64,000 nucleotides of DNA from an uncultured Muribaculaceae bacterium (GTDB lineage Bacteria; Bacteroidota; Bacteroidia; Bacteroidales; Muribaculaceae): positions 42,057 to 106,056 of the forward strand of contig CAJTMY010000004.1 of the NCBI GenBank assembly GCA_910577355.1, written 5' to 3'. The notes below the pieces were generated by a model, which saw only the letters and a program-made list of their open reading frames with translations, did no database searches and was not told the origin of the DNA. Both the position numbers and the translations under genes were made by a program. Numbering within the stretch: the first letter of the stretch is position 1; every line of letters begins with the position of its first letter. Shown one piece after another: positions 16,601 through 24,967 of this stretch.

Positions 16601-18062
16601 ACGGCACGAGGTCGGATGACCGGGCTTGAATTACAAAAAACAGAACCAAAGCCAACAGCATGCCCTGAACCACCACAGGGGTTGATATATACGCTTCGGC
16701 GAGGCCTGTCGACCAGCTGCGCGGCGTATAATGCATCAGCAACGCGGCTGCGATAGCGAGCACTATCATCATGTAGCTCTCGATGAACTGCGGCGCGACG
16801 GATGCGTGGAAGTCGTTGAATATCTGTGTGCCCATGGCCTGCAATGTCGCGATGGAATCTGCCCGGAATATCGCGAAGCCGACAACCACCAGCGAGAATG
16901 TGATGACGGTGTTTATTATCCGCAGTCCGAATGTCTCCTTGAGTTGGGCGGGCACACGCCATATCCCTTTCATTGCCTTGTGTATGGCGAGCAGCATACC
17001 GTGATAGGCCCCCCACAGCAGGTACATCCATCCGGCTCCGTGCCACAGGCCGCCGATCACCATGGTGAGGAAGTTGTTGAGATATGTGCGGGTCTTGCCA
17101 CGTCGCGAGCCTCCCATAGGTATGTACAGGTAGTCGCGCAGCCACGTCGAGAGTGATATATGCCAGCGGTGCCAGAATTCCTGCGGGTTCTGAGCCTTGA
17201 ACGGCGCACGAAAATTATCTTTGAAACGATATCCCATCAGCAACGCAAGGCCGATGGCCATGTCGGAATATCCAGAGAAATCGCAGTATAGCTGTATGGT
17301 GAATCCTACGCATCCCATCACATTCTCGAAACCGGAATATAGTGCCGGGTTGTCGAATACACGGTTTACGAAGTTGCCCGAGATATAGTCGGCGACGATG
17401 ACTTTTTTGATAAGTCCGGTCATTATCAGGAACAACCCTTCACCGACCATTTCCTTGGTGGCGAGCGGATGCCGTTTGATCTGCGGCAGCATGTCCTTGG
17501 CTCTTACGACCGGACCGGCCAGCAGCGGAGGAAAAAACGTTAGGAAGAAGGTATAATGGAGCAGATTGCGCTCGGCTTCTATCTCGCGGCGGTATATGTC
17601 GACAATATAGCTTATCGACCGGAAGGTAAAGAATGATATGCCTGCCGGCAGGATTATGTCGAGGGCATCGAAATTGCTATGCGTGATTTCGGCCCATGTG
17701 CTTGCCAGAAGGTTGAAATACTTGAAATACACAAGCATGCCGACATTGACAGTTACATTGACCGCCACGATGCAGCGGCGCACTAAATCATTTTCTGTAC
17801 GTTGCATCCATAGCCCCAACAGGTAGTCGCTTATACATATTCCGAGCAGGATAAAGCAGCATTCGGCGCTCGATTTGTAATAGAAGTAGATGGAGAACAC
17901 TATGGTTGCCGCCATCTTGAGCGTATGGCGGTTGCGCAGCCCTTCATAGGCTGCCATGAAGAGGACAAAAAGCACAAGGAACAGTCCTGTATTGAAAAGC
18001 AGGGGCGCTTTGGGGTCGTAAAGCAGCTGTTCGGCTATTACGGAGAGATCGGGCGGATTCAT
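16581..18062 (-). CDS. MBOAT family membrane O-acyltransferase (AlgI/DltB-like)
   Basis: 493-residue multi-pass inner-membrane acyltransferase. It has the AlgI-type stretch ILPAGISFFTFRSISYIVD and the catalytic region MVIGGLWHGAGWMYLL with the conserved His (about residue 341) and a second His in GAYHGMLLA. In alginate, peptidoglycan and teichoic-acid systems MBOAT proteins move acyl groups across the membrane and pass them to SGNH-fold partners. Its start overlaps the stop of an SGNH gene by 4 nt and a second SGNH gene precedes that, so the three form an export-and-transfer O-acylation unit. The glycan acceptor is unknown. Confidence 0.93.
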   Translation of the reverse strand: MNPPDLSVIAEQLLYDPKAPLLFNTGLFLVLFVLFMAAYEGLRNRHTLKMAATIVFSIYFYYKSSAECCFILLGICISDYLLGLWMQRTENDLVRRCIVAVNVTVNVGMLVYFKYFNLLASTWAEITHSNFDALDIILPAGISFFTFRSISYIVDIYRREIEAERNLLHYTFFLTFFPPLLAGPVVRAKDMLPQIKRHPLATKEMVGEGLFLIMTGLIKKVIVADYISGNFVNRVFDNPALYSGFENVMGCVGFTIQLYCDFSGYSDMAIGLALLMGYRFKDNFRAPFKAQNPQEFWHRWHISLSTWLRDYLYIPMGGSRRGKTRTYLNNFLTMVIGGLWHGAGWMYLLWGAYHGMLLAIHKAMKGIWRVPAQLKETFGLRIINTVITFSLVVVGFAIFRADSIATLQAMGTQIFNDFHASVAPQFIESYMMIVLAIAAALLMHYTPRSWSTGLAEAYISTPVVVQGMLLALVLFFVIQARSSDLVPFIYLQY

Positions 18063-19291
18063 TTGTCTGTATTGTCAAGGGCTTCCTCTATGGCCTCGGT
18101 GATAAGATGACCCTGGAGAGTGTAGCCGGCTCGGGTAAGATGAATACGGTCGGTATTCATATATTTGTCGCGCAGCCATTTGAAGGAGCTGCCGGTACCG
18201 CCGGCCACTTCATAAAAATCATAGCAAGGGATGCCTTCTGTGCGGGCGAAACCGATGATTACATCGCGGAGACGCTTCACGTTCTGATTCACATGGAATG
18301 ATGCGCGGCGGCGACGGCGGCGTGTACGGCGGCGCTGACATTCCGAAGGGGTGGTGACAAGCAGTTTTGCTCCGGGGCATGTGCTGCGCAGGTCGTCGAC
18401 AAGCTGTTTCATGGAAGATCGCATATCCTCGTTTGATGTGGTATTGAATGCCTCGTTTGTACCGAGCGAAATGATTATCAGTGCCGGATCGAAACGGGCT
18501 ATGTCGTCGGCAAATCCTTCCACGCCATTGTATGTCCCGTAAGTGGCGCCATTGTTGCCTATCACATGATAGGCAAGTCCGGAGTGTCCATGTACAAGAT
18601 TGATGCCATGTATGACGCTGTTGCTGCCGTTGGTGAGGTTGAGCGCAATCTGTGTGACCGGTTCGTTGAGCTTTACCTGTATTATTCCGGGAACAGAGTC
18701 ATTGGCCTTGATGTTTTCGTCAACAATAACCGGCGTGTTGCCCGAATAATATATGGCGATGGAATCGAAGAGTTGCTCATCTCCTATATTCAGATCATAG
18801 TCGTTGGCCTGCGGATTTATGCCTATGCCTGTGAATCCCATTTCGACGGGCCATGGCGTTTTGAGCAGTCTTGCCTGTGTCATAGGCACCGATGATGTGA
18901 TGGTGTAGTCGACAGGCTCGTTTGTGCCGGCAAGTTTGAATGGTACTATCAGAGAGCGGCCTGCCGAGCCGTAATGTTCGCCCATACGCGTGCGGGTCAC
19001 CGCAGTGCCCATGTCGGCCTGCAGATGCGAATCGCCGATGTGCACTATCGTAACGCGCGAGGAGTCGGCTCCGTTGAGCTTGGCTGCAAGCTCGCTCCAA
19101 TCGTCGCCGTTCATGTCGATATGGTTGGCCCGCAGGTCTATATAGCGGGGATAATCTATTTCGGGAGCCACGTAGACTTTGCCTTTGGCTGTCTCCATTT
19201 CGGGATTCTCACGGAGCTGCGACTGGGTGTTGTCTTGAGCCGCGGCAGTCGTGAACGCGAGTACTGTGAGTATTGCAGTGGTTTTTTTCAT
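18059..19291 (-). CDS. periplasmic SGNH/GDSL hydrolase-fold protein with arginine-rich insert
   Basis: 410 residues with a cleavable signal (TAILTVLAFTTAAAQ). SGNH blocks: nucleophile VHIGDSHLQADMG (Ser about 88), block III SLGTNEAFN, and the Asp-His pair in TDRIHLTRAGYT near the C-terminus. The start at 19291 gives a 4-nt overlap with the upstream SGNH gene; a longer frame reaching 19699 only covers that gene out of frame. Residues 320-329 are an unusual run of nine arginines and one threonine. It probably transfers or removes acyl groups together with the adjacent MBOAT protein. Confidence 0.87.
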   Translation of the reverse strand: MKKTTAILTVLAFTTAAAQDNTQSQLRENPEMETAKGKVYVAPEIDYPRYIDLRANHIDMNGDDWSELAAKLNGADSSRVTIVHIGDSHLQADMGTAVTRTRMGEHYGSAGRSLIVPFKLAGTNEPVDYTITSSVPMTQARLLKTPWPVEMGFTGIGINPQANDYDLNIGDEQLFDSIAIYYSGNTPVIVDENIKANDSVPGIIQVKLNEPVTQIALNLTNGSNSVIHGINLVHGHSGLAYHVIGNNGATYGTYNGVEGFADDIARFDPALIIISLGTNEAFNTTSNEDMRSSMKQLVDDLRSTCPGAKLLVTTPSECQRRRTRRRRRRASFHVNQNVKRLRDVIIGFARTEGIPCYDFYEVAGGTGSSFKWLRDKYMNTDRIHLTRAGYTLQGHLITEAIEEALDNTDK

Positions 19292-20667
19292 TGCAGAGAG
19301 ATGTCTAATGATTTGAGGAATATGTCGGCAAGTTCTTTGCCTCCACGGTGGTTGAGGTGCACATAGTCGGCGTTTACAAGTTTGCGAGAATGCCAGTCGA
19401 CCGCTGCGCCGTCGCCTCCCATTGCCGCGCGGGTATCGTAAAACAGAGAGCCCGTGATACGGGCCACCTCGCGCTGGACTTTGATCAGTGCCGGCAGGGT
19501 GGGCATGGACAGATAATTCGTGCCTTGTTTGATGGCTCGGTCGCCGACTCCGAAGATAAGTATCGCAGCATCGGGGTATAGTCGTTTGATGTTGTTCACC
19601 ACCTCGGCCATTGCGCGTCCGTAAGCGATATAGTCGGTTTGTTCGGTTGAGGCGACATTGAGTCCGAATTCCAGCATTATGACATCGTAGTCCACCCAAT
19701 GCTTCATCTGTTCCGTGGTATTCTCGTCAAGATGCCTGTGACTTATACCGCTGTTGCCTCGCAGCGATATGTCATCGAGCACTATTCCGCTATCGCCTTC
19801 GAGCCATACTCCGAGTACTGTCAGCCCTGTAATATCGGTACGTATGCTGATGTCGGCTGTAGCGGCTTCAAGATGCACTGCCTGAAGATCAGGGGATGCT
19901 TCTACATGGAATGTCTGTGCCGGAGTGTCGGATCCCGATAGGGTGATGGTTCCCGGAGAAGATGCCGTGAACAAGACCGTGGTCGATGACCAGGTCTGTG
20001 CGTGCGCTGGCTTGGCCGAACCTTTGAACCGTGTCATGGCGCCATCTCCGGCTGTGTGGTAGTGCCCGAGTATTGTGCGCAAAGGGTCGTCGGCCTTCAT
20101 CTTGCGTATTTCGGCTTCCTCCCATCCGGAACATGATTGGTTTACCGAGCCTCTGAAACCCGGAAACATGCTGAAAGCGCCGACATATCCTACACCGCAT
20201 CCGCCGAATCGCTCCTGCAAGCCCGCGCGGATGTCTTGCGCCAGGATATCGCCCTCGATATATGAGTCGCCAACCATGGCGATGCGTACCTTGCGCAGGG
20301 AACCTTGAACGAGTGTGGCGGCAAGGCGCGACAGACCGCTGTGGTCGGAACTGTAATCTTCGATCAATACGGATCCGTCCTTAGTGGGCGCTGAAAAATC
20401 AAAGGGTATCGGGGGCAATGTATCTGCATGCAGGGTGGTGGAAACCGATGTATCGGCAGGTGCCACGGTGTCGAGCGACGCAAGTTCCGGATCTATATTG
20501 TTTGATGCGGAGCTGTCTGCTGCCGGTGTATGAGGCATCACATCGCCAAGCAGATTGAAGTCCTTGAGGCGGCCGTCTGTCCAGTCGCTCCAAGGGCATA
20601 TCGACAATATCGTGAGAAATGCGAGAGCCGAGAATATGATTATGAATAATCGGAGAGGATTGCGCAT
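19288..20667 (-). CDS. membrane-anchored SGNH hydrolase-fold protein
   Basis: 459 residues with an N-terminal membrane anchor or signal (LFIIIFSALAFLTILSI), a low-complexity Ser/Thr/Asp-rich linker (about 45-95) and an SGNH domain: IAMVGDSYIEGD (Ser about 135), a block III-like MLEFGLNVAS and NADYVHLNHRGG with Asp and His. The start at 20667 was preferred over a site 17 codons upstream because it lies 1 nt after the isochorismate synthase stop and begins directly with the anchor. It is likely the second acyl-handling partner of the MBOAT protein. Confidence 0.85.
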   Translation of the reverse strand: MRNPLRLFIIIFSALAFLTILSICPWSDWTDGRLKDFNLLGDVMPHTPAADSSASNNIDPELASLDTVAPADTSVSTTLHADTLPPIPFDFSAPTKDGSVLIEDYSSDHSGLSRLAATLVQGSLRKVRIAMVGDSYIEGDILAQDIRAGLQERFGGCGVGYVGAFSMFPGFRGSVNQSCSGWEEAEIRKMKADDPLRTILGHYHTAGDGAMTRFKGSAKPAHAQTWSSTTVLFTASSPGTITLSGSDTPAQTFHVEASPDLQAVHLEAATADISIRTDITGLTVLGVWLEGDSGIVLDDISLRGNSGISHRHLDENTTEQMKHWVDYDVIMLEFGLNVASTEQTDYIAYGRAMAEVVNNIKRLYPDAAILIFGVGDRAIKQGTNYLSMPTLPALIKVQREVARITGSLFYDTRAAMGGDGAAVDWHSRKLVNADYVHLNHRGGKELADIFLKSLDISLQ

Positions 20668-20668
20668 A

Positions 20669-21664
20669 TCAATCGGACAATACGGACAGCAGCAGGCTTG
20701 CCTTGGCTTCGGTCTCAAGCCATTCTGCTTCAGGATCTGATTTCGGTGTTATGCCTCCTCCTACATATACGGCCCATCTGCCGGTGTGCGCGTCGTATTG
20801 GACACATCGGATAGTGACATAACTTGCTTCGGCATCACCGTGTTTTACCGTGATATATCCTCCGTAGCATAGTCGTGGATGATTTTCTATCCGGGCGATG
20901 TCGTGCAGTGCCATATGCCTTGGCAGGCCACTGAGCGCCGGGGTGGGGGCGAGTATGTCGCGCAGTGCGCCGGCCTTGTCGGCCAGATCGGGTATATGGC
21001 CTGTGAATGCGGTACACAGATGCTGGATGTCGCCATAACGTACAGTCTTGGGGCCGATCTCATTGAATTTATATCCGGCAGTAACGAGCACATCCTCGAT
21101 GAAACCCGCTACCATTGTCTGCTCTTCATAATTCTTTACGTTCCAACGGCTTCCGGCGGGCATTGTGCCTGCAAGCGCTTCTGTAGCGAAAAGATCGGGC
21201 GGAGTTATGGTGAGCAGTTTCTCGGGCGTGGCTCCGAGCCATATGTTCATGCCGGGAATATGGAACAGATAGCCCATCGAATCTGGTAGGGCATTCCATA
21301 GCCGCTCGGCCGCATCCAATATGTCGAGATTTGTATTTTTGCCTGTTATCACCCTGGATATGACTGTTTTTGCGATACCACGACCACGCAATTCGCCTAT
21401 AAGGTTTTCAAGGCGGTTTATGTATGTGCTCTTGCGTGTGGCATAAGGGATTGTATAAGCCTCCGGAACTTGTGCCTGTGATCCTATAATGTGACGGTCG
21501 GCATAAAGGCCAAGCCATGGTGTGACGCTTACCTGCTCGTCGCCGTCGCATGTGTCCACGTAGTGCGGGGCTTTGCCGGGAAGACGGTATACGGCGAAAG
21601 CGCAGCCTTTTTCCAGACTGCGTATCACGCGGCTACGTATGCTGTTTTTTATCAGTTGTGTCAT
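20669..21664 (-). CDS. menF: isochorismate synthase (chorismate-binding enzyme)
   Basis: 331-residue enzyme of the anthranilate/isochorismate synthase family, converting chorismate to isochorismate, the first step of menaquinone synthesis. Seen: the binding strand GYLFHIPGMNIWLGATPEKLL, ATEALAGTMPAG, CTAFTGHIPDLADK, RLCYGGYITV and the Mg/chorismate site GGGITPKSDPEAEWLETEAK. The menDBCE genes are about 24 kb away on the other strand, so it is split from the rest of the pathway. It lies between rimO (5 nt) and the O-acylation genes (1 nt). A role in siderophore synthesis is an unlikely alternative. Confidence 0.9.
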   Translation of the reverse strand: MTQLIKNSIRSRVIRSLEKGCAFAVYRLPGKAPHYVDTCDGDEQVSVTPWLGLYADRHIIGSQAQVPEAYTIPYATRKSTYINRLENLIGELRGRGIAKTVISRVITGKNTNLDILDAAERLWNALPDSMGYLFHIPGMNIWLGATPEKLLTITPPDLFATEALAGTMPAGSRWNVKNYEEQTMVAGFIEDVLVTAGYKFNEIGPKTVRYGDIQHLCTAFTGHIPDLADKAGALRDILAPTPALSGLPRHMALHDIARIENHPRLCYGGYITVKHGDAEASYVTIRCVQYDAHTGRWAVYVGGGITPKSDPEAEWLETEAKASLLLSVLSD

Positions 21665-21669
21665 GGTTT

Positions 21670-22974
21670 TTACACCGGTATGGCGATGAGTTCAAAAGGC
21701 AGAGCGTCGGTCACCTTGACATCGTACATCCCGCCGATATGCATGGGACTTGTTTTTTCCACAAGTACTTCCGGATCCACCTCGGGAGAGTCGTATTGTG
21801 AGCGGCATACATAGTAATCGTCATTCTCGCTGTCAACAATCACCCGCAATGTTTGGCCGATCTTTTTCTCATTGAGCTGCAACGCGATTTCCTCCTGTAA
21901 GGCCATAAGGCGATCCAGACGGTTTTGTTTTACATCTTCGGGTATTTCGTCTGTCAGTTCTCGTGCGGCACGGGTGTCCTCCTCCTCGCAGTATGCGAAA
22001 GCTCCCATCCTGTCGAATTTTTGCTCGGTCACAAATTCCATAAGTCTATCGAATGCATCTTCCGTCTCACCCGGGAACCCTACCATAAGTGTGGTACGGA
22101 TATGTATGCCCGGAACTTCATCGCGCAGGCGGGCAAGCAGTTCACGCGTGCGGGACGCATCGATATGTCGGTGCATGTTGGCAAGCACGGTATCGTCTAT
22201 GTGTTGCAGGGCGATGTCGAGGTATTTGCAAATGTTGGGGCGGGAGGCCATCACAGGCAATATATCGTAAGGGAAATCGGCCGGATAGGCATAATGCAGA
22301 CGTATCCATTCCACACCCGGGATATCCGACATCGATGTGAGCAAACGGGCGAGCGGCGAGGGATTCTGAATGCCTCCGAGATCGCGGCCGTAATTGGACA
22401 GATCCTGCGCTATGACATTGAATTCCTTGACTCCGCAGGCTACAAGTGAGCGTACCTCATCGAGAATCTCGTCTATTGGACGAGAATGATAGCGACCGGT
22501 GATAATCGGTATGGCGCAGAATGCGCACATGCGGTTGCATCCCTCGGCTATCTTCAGGTAAGTATAATGGGACGGAGTGGTGAGCCTGCGTTGCCATGAC
22601 CGGTGATGCGTATGGTCGCGCCGGGCGACTTCGGCAGCCACAGACTCCCAGTCGAATTTTCCGAACCATGCATCTACTTCCGGAATTTCGTGCGGAAGCT
22701 CTTCCCGGTAGCGTTCCGACAGGCATCCCATCACTATCACACGGTCAATATTTCCTTGGGCTTTTTGGCGGCATGCCTCCAATATCGCATCTATCGATTC
22801 CTGCTTGGCATCGCCGATGAATCCGCACGTGTTTATGACAACAGTACCTCCGCTGAATTGTGCTGCGTCGTGCACCGCATCTATGCCTGCTTCGGCCAAT
22901 ATGTGCAGCACACGCTCACTGTCGACGAGGTTTTTTGAACACCCCATCGTTATAAGATTAACGCGAGGCCTCAT
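21670..22974 (-). CDS. rimO: ribosomal protein S12 methylthiotransferase RimO
   Basis: 434-residue radical-SAM methylthiotransferase that modifies an Asp of ribosomal protein S12. Domain order: UPF0004 N-terminal domain with three auxiliary [4Fe-4S] cysteines (in MGCSKNLVDSERVL, INTCGFIGDA, VIVMGCLSER), radical SAM CxxxCxxC (CNRMCAFC, about 145-152), and a C-terminal TRAM domain (about 370-434). The N-terminal 'TMGCSKN' form and length match RimO rather than MiaB. It starts 1 nt after the ftsY stop. Confidence 0.95.
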   Translation of the reverse strand: MRPRVNLITMGCSKNLVDSERVLHILAEAGIDAVHDAAQFSGGTVVINTCGFIGDAKQESIDAILEACRQKAQGNIDRVIVMGCLSERYREELPHEIPEVDAWFGKFDWESVAAEVARRDHTHHRSWQRRLTTPSHYTYLKIAEGCNRMCAFCAIPIITGRYHSRPIDEILDEVRSLVACGVKEFNVIAQDLSNYGRDLGGIQNPSPLARLLTSMSDIPGVEWIRLHYAYPADFPYDILPVMASRPNICKYLDIALQHIDDTVLANMHRHIDASRTRELLARLRDEVPGIHIRTTLMVGFPGETEDAFDRLMEFVTEQKFDRMGAFAYCEEEDTRAARELTDEIPEDVKQNRLDRLMALQEEIALQLNEKKIGQTLRVIVDSENDDYYVCRSQYDSPEVDPEVLVEKTSPMHIGGMYDVKVTDALPFELIAIPV

Positions 22975-22975
22975 A

Positions 22976-23944
22976 TCAGCGGCGTCCGAAAAGACTTTCT
23001 ACAAATTCGCGCTTGTCGAATACCTGCAGATCGCCGATACCTTCGCCAAGGCCTATGTATTTCACGGGTATGTGCAGTTGATCGCTGATGCCTATCACTA
23101 CACCCCCACGGGCTGTGCCGTCGAGCTTTGTGACTGCCAGGGCAGTGACCTGAGTGGCGGCAGAGAACTGCCGTGCCTGCTCGAATGCGTTCTGTCCGGT
23201 TGAGCCGTCAAGCACTAAAAGCACCTCGTGCGGGGCGCCGGGCACTACCCGATCCATTACTCGTTTTATCTTGGTGAGCTCGTCCATCAGGCCTTTCTTG
23301 TTGTGCAGTCGTCCGGCTGTATCGATTATCACCACATCGATATTCTGGGCCACGGCCGATGACAGTGTGTCGTAAGCTACAGCGGCGGCGTCACTGCCAA
23401 GCTGCTGCTTTACGACGGGTACGCCTGCACGTCGGCCCCATTCGTCAATCTGCTCCACAGCAGCCGCACGAAATGTGTCGGCAGCTCCAAGCATCACGGA
23501 GTATCCGGCCTGACGGTACTGATATGCCAGCTTGCCTATGGTTGTGGTCTTGCCTACACCGTTTACACCCACTACCATTATCACATATGGATGTTTATTG
23601 TCGGGGATGGAGAAAGAACCGTCGCCACTCGTGACGGTAGAGTCGTTTTCGGCAAGCAGCGAGGTTATTTCTTCCACAAGCATGTCGTTGAGCTCGTCGC
23701 TGCCTACATATTTGTCGCGGGCGGCGCGTTGTTGTATTCGTTCTATTATACGCAGTGTGGTTTCGGCACCTACGTCGCCGGTTATGAAGATTTCCTCGAG
23801 TTCGTCAAGAAAATCATCGTCTATCGTGCTGCGCCCTACAAGGGCTCTCTTAATACGGCCGAGTACACCTTCCTTGGTTTTCTCAAGACCACGGTCGAGA
23901 GTCTGTTTCTTTTCGCGCGAGAATATGCTTTTGAAAAATCCCAT
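22976..23944 (-). CDS. ftsY: signal recognition particle receptor FtsY
   Basis: 322-residue SRP GTPase receptor that docks ribosome-SRP complexes at the membrane. The NG domain shows G1 GVNGVGKTTTIGKLA, DTFRAAAVEQ, DTAGR and TKLDG motifs. The N-terminus is short and starts with an amphipathic membrane-binding helix (MGFFKSIFSREKK); the long acidic A domain of E. coli FtsY is missing, as usual in Bacteroidetes. The start at 23944 is chosen because nine upstream codons run into the -7 element at 23973-23980. First gene of a tightly packed minus-strand run to the MBOAT gene. Confidence 0.96.
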   Translation of the reverse strand: MGFFKSIFSREKKQTLDRGLEKTKEGVLGRIKRALVGRSTIDDDFLDELEEIFITGDVGAETTLRIIERIQQRAARDKYVGSDELNDMLVEEITSLLAENDSTVTSGDGSFSIPDNKHPYVIMVVGVNGVGKTTTIGKLAYQYRQAGYSVMLGAADTFRAAAVEQIDEWGRRAGVPVVKQQLGSDAAAVAYDTLSSAVAQNIDVVIIDTAGRLHNKKGLMDELTKIKRVMDRVVPGAPHEVLLVLDGSTGQNAFEQARQFSAATQVTALAVTKLDGTARGGVVIGISDQLHIPVKYIGLGEGIGDLQVFDKREFVESLFGRR

Positions 23945-23972
23945 AATCAGAAATGTCGTTTCATAAATCATG

Positions 23973-23980
23973 CAAAGGTA
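23973..23980 (-). promoter_or_regulatory. -7 promoter element for the ftsY operon
   Basis: TACCTTTG on the minus strand, 28 nt before the ftsY start. It should drive the six-gene run; a clear -33 TTG is not visible. Confidence 0.55.
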
Positions 23981-24043
23981 CTAAAATATTTTCACACCCG
24001 ATGTCATAGTGACTGCCATATTTCCTGTTTCTGTGAAAATAGT

Positions 24044-24051
24044 TACCTTTG
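24044..24051 (+). promoter_or_regulatory. -7 promoter element for the EamA transporter gene
   Basis: TACCTTTG directly before the GTG at 24056. The spacing is so short that a leaderless or near-leaderless mRNA is predicted. Confidence 0.5.
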
Positions 24052-24055
24052 CAGC

Positions 24056-24967
24056 GTGAAAAACAAGACCGATATAAAAGGGCATCTGGCTCTGTTGGGC
24101 GCGAATGCGGCCTGGGGGCTGATGTCGCCCGTGGCTAAAGTCGTTATGGCGGCGGCCGTGGTGTCGCCGATGCTGATGGCCGGCATGCGTATGGCCGGTG
24201 CCGCGTTGTTGTTCTGGCTCACGTCATTGTTCAGGCCAGTGGAACATGTGCCTGCAAAGGATCTCCTTCTGCTTGCCGGTGCGGGGATGCTCGGCGTGCT
24301 GCTCAATCAGGGCTGTTTTATTGTGGGAGTAGGGATGACTTCTCCCGGCGAGGCGTCTGTGATCACCACCACAATGCCTATGTGGGTGATGCTGCTGGCA
24401 TGGCTTATACTGCATGAGCCTATAAGCTTCAAAAAAGCTGCCGGTATCGCGATTGGTGCCGTCGGAGCTATAACATTGGTATATAGCTCGTCTACCGCCA
24501 CGACTGCCGCAGGCGAGAGCCCGGCGGCAGGGGATCTTCTGATACTTGCCGCGCAGCTGTGCTATGCTCTGTACCTTACGTTGTATCGTAATTTTATACA
24601 ACGCTACAGCCTTGTCACATTAATGAAATGGATGTTCTCCTTCGCGACTCTCGCCGCAATTCCTTTCGCGCTTCCACAGTCTGTGGATACTGTATGGGCG
24701 CAGGTGGATGGCGCGCAATGGGCGGGGATAGCCTATGTTGTCGTGATGGGCACATATGTGGCATATATATGTGTGATGACGGGGCAGAAGCGACTGCGCC
24801 CCACCGTGGTAGGCATGTACAATTATACTCAGCCGGTAGTGGCGATGGCTGTGGGTGTGGTACTCGGATTCGACAGGTTCACAGTTGTGAAGTCGGCTGC
24901 CATATGCCTTATATTTGCAGGTGTCTATCTTGTCACAATATCAAAGGCCGGAGATGCGGGACGTTAG
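24056..24967 (+). CDS. EamA/DMT family transporter
   Basis: 303-residue inner-membrane protein with ten predicted helices in two EamA repeats (first about 8-150, second about 160-300; each with conserved Gly/Pro and a TMPMWVMLLAWLILHEPI-like segment in repeat one, YTQPVVAMAVGVVLG in repeat two). Family members export amino acids, purines or other metabolites; substrate unknown. The GTG start is the first that keeps TM1 (GHLALLGANAAWGLMSPVAK) intact; the same frame is open upstream but overlaps ftsY. The stop shares bases with the stop of the convergent FBPase gene. Confidence 0.87.
   Translation: MKNKTDIKGHLALLGANAAWGLMSPVAKVVMAAAVVSPMLMAGMRMAGAALLFWLTSLFRPVEHVPAKDLLLLAGAGMLGVLLNQGCFIVGVGMTSPGEASVITTTMPMWVMLLAWLILHEPISFKKAAGIAIGAVGAITLVYSSSTATTAAGESPAAGDLLILAAQLCYALYLTLYRNFIQRYSLVTLMKWMFSFATLAAIPFALPQSVDTVWAQVDGAQWAGIAYVVVMGTYVAYICVMTGQKRLRPTVVGMYNYTQPVVAMAVGVVLGFDRFTVVKSAAICLIFAGVYLVTISKAGDAGR

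Noticed and set aside
19292..19699. Upstream extension of the SGNH gene
   Set aside because: It would overlap the neighbouring SGNH gene out of frame and lacks a signal peptide; the start at 19291 gives the usual ATGA overlap.
23591..24055. Upstream extension of the EamA gene
   Set aside because: It runs antisense to ftsY and across its promoter; transporter homology begins only after 24056.
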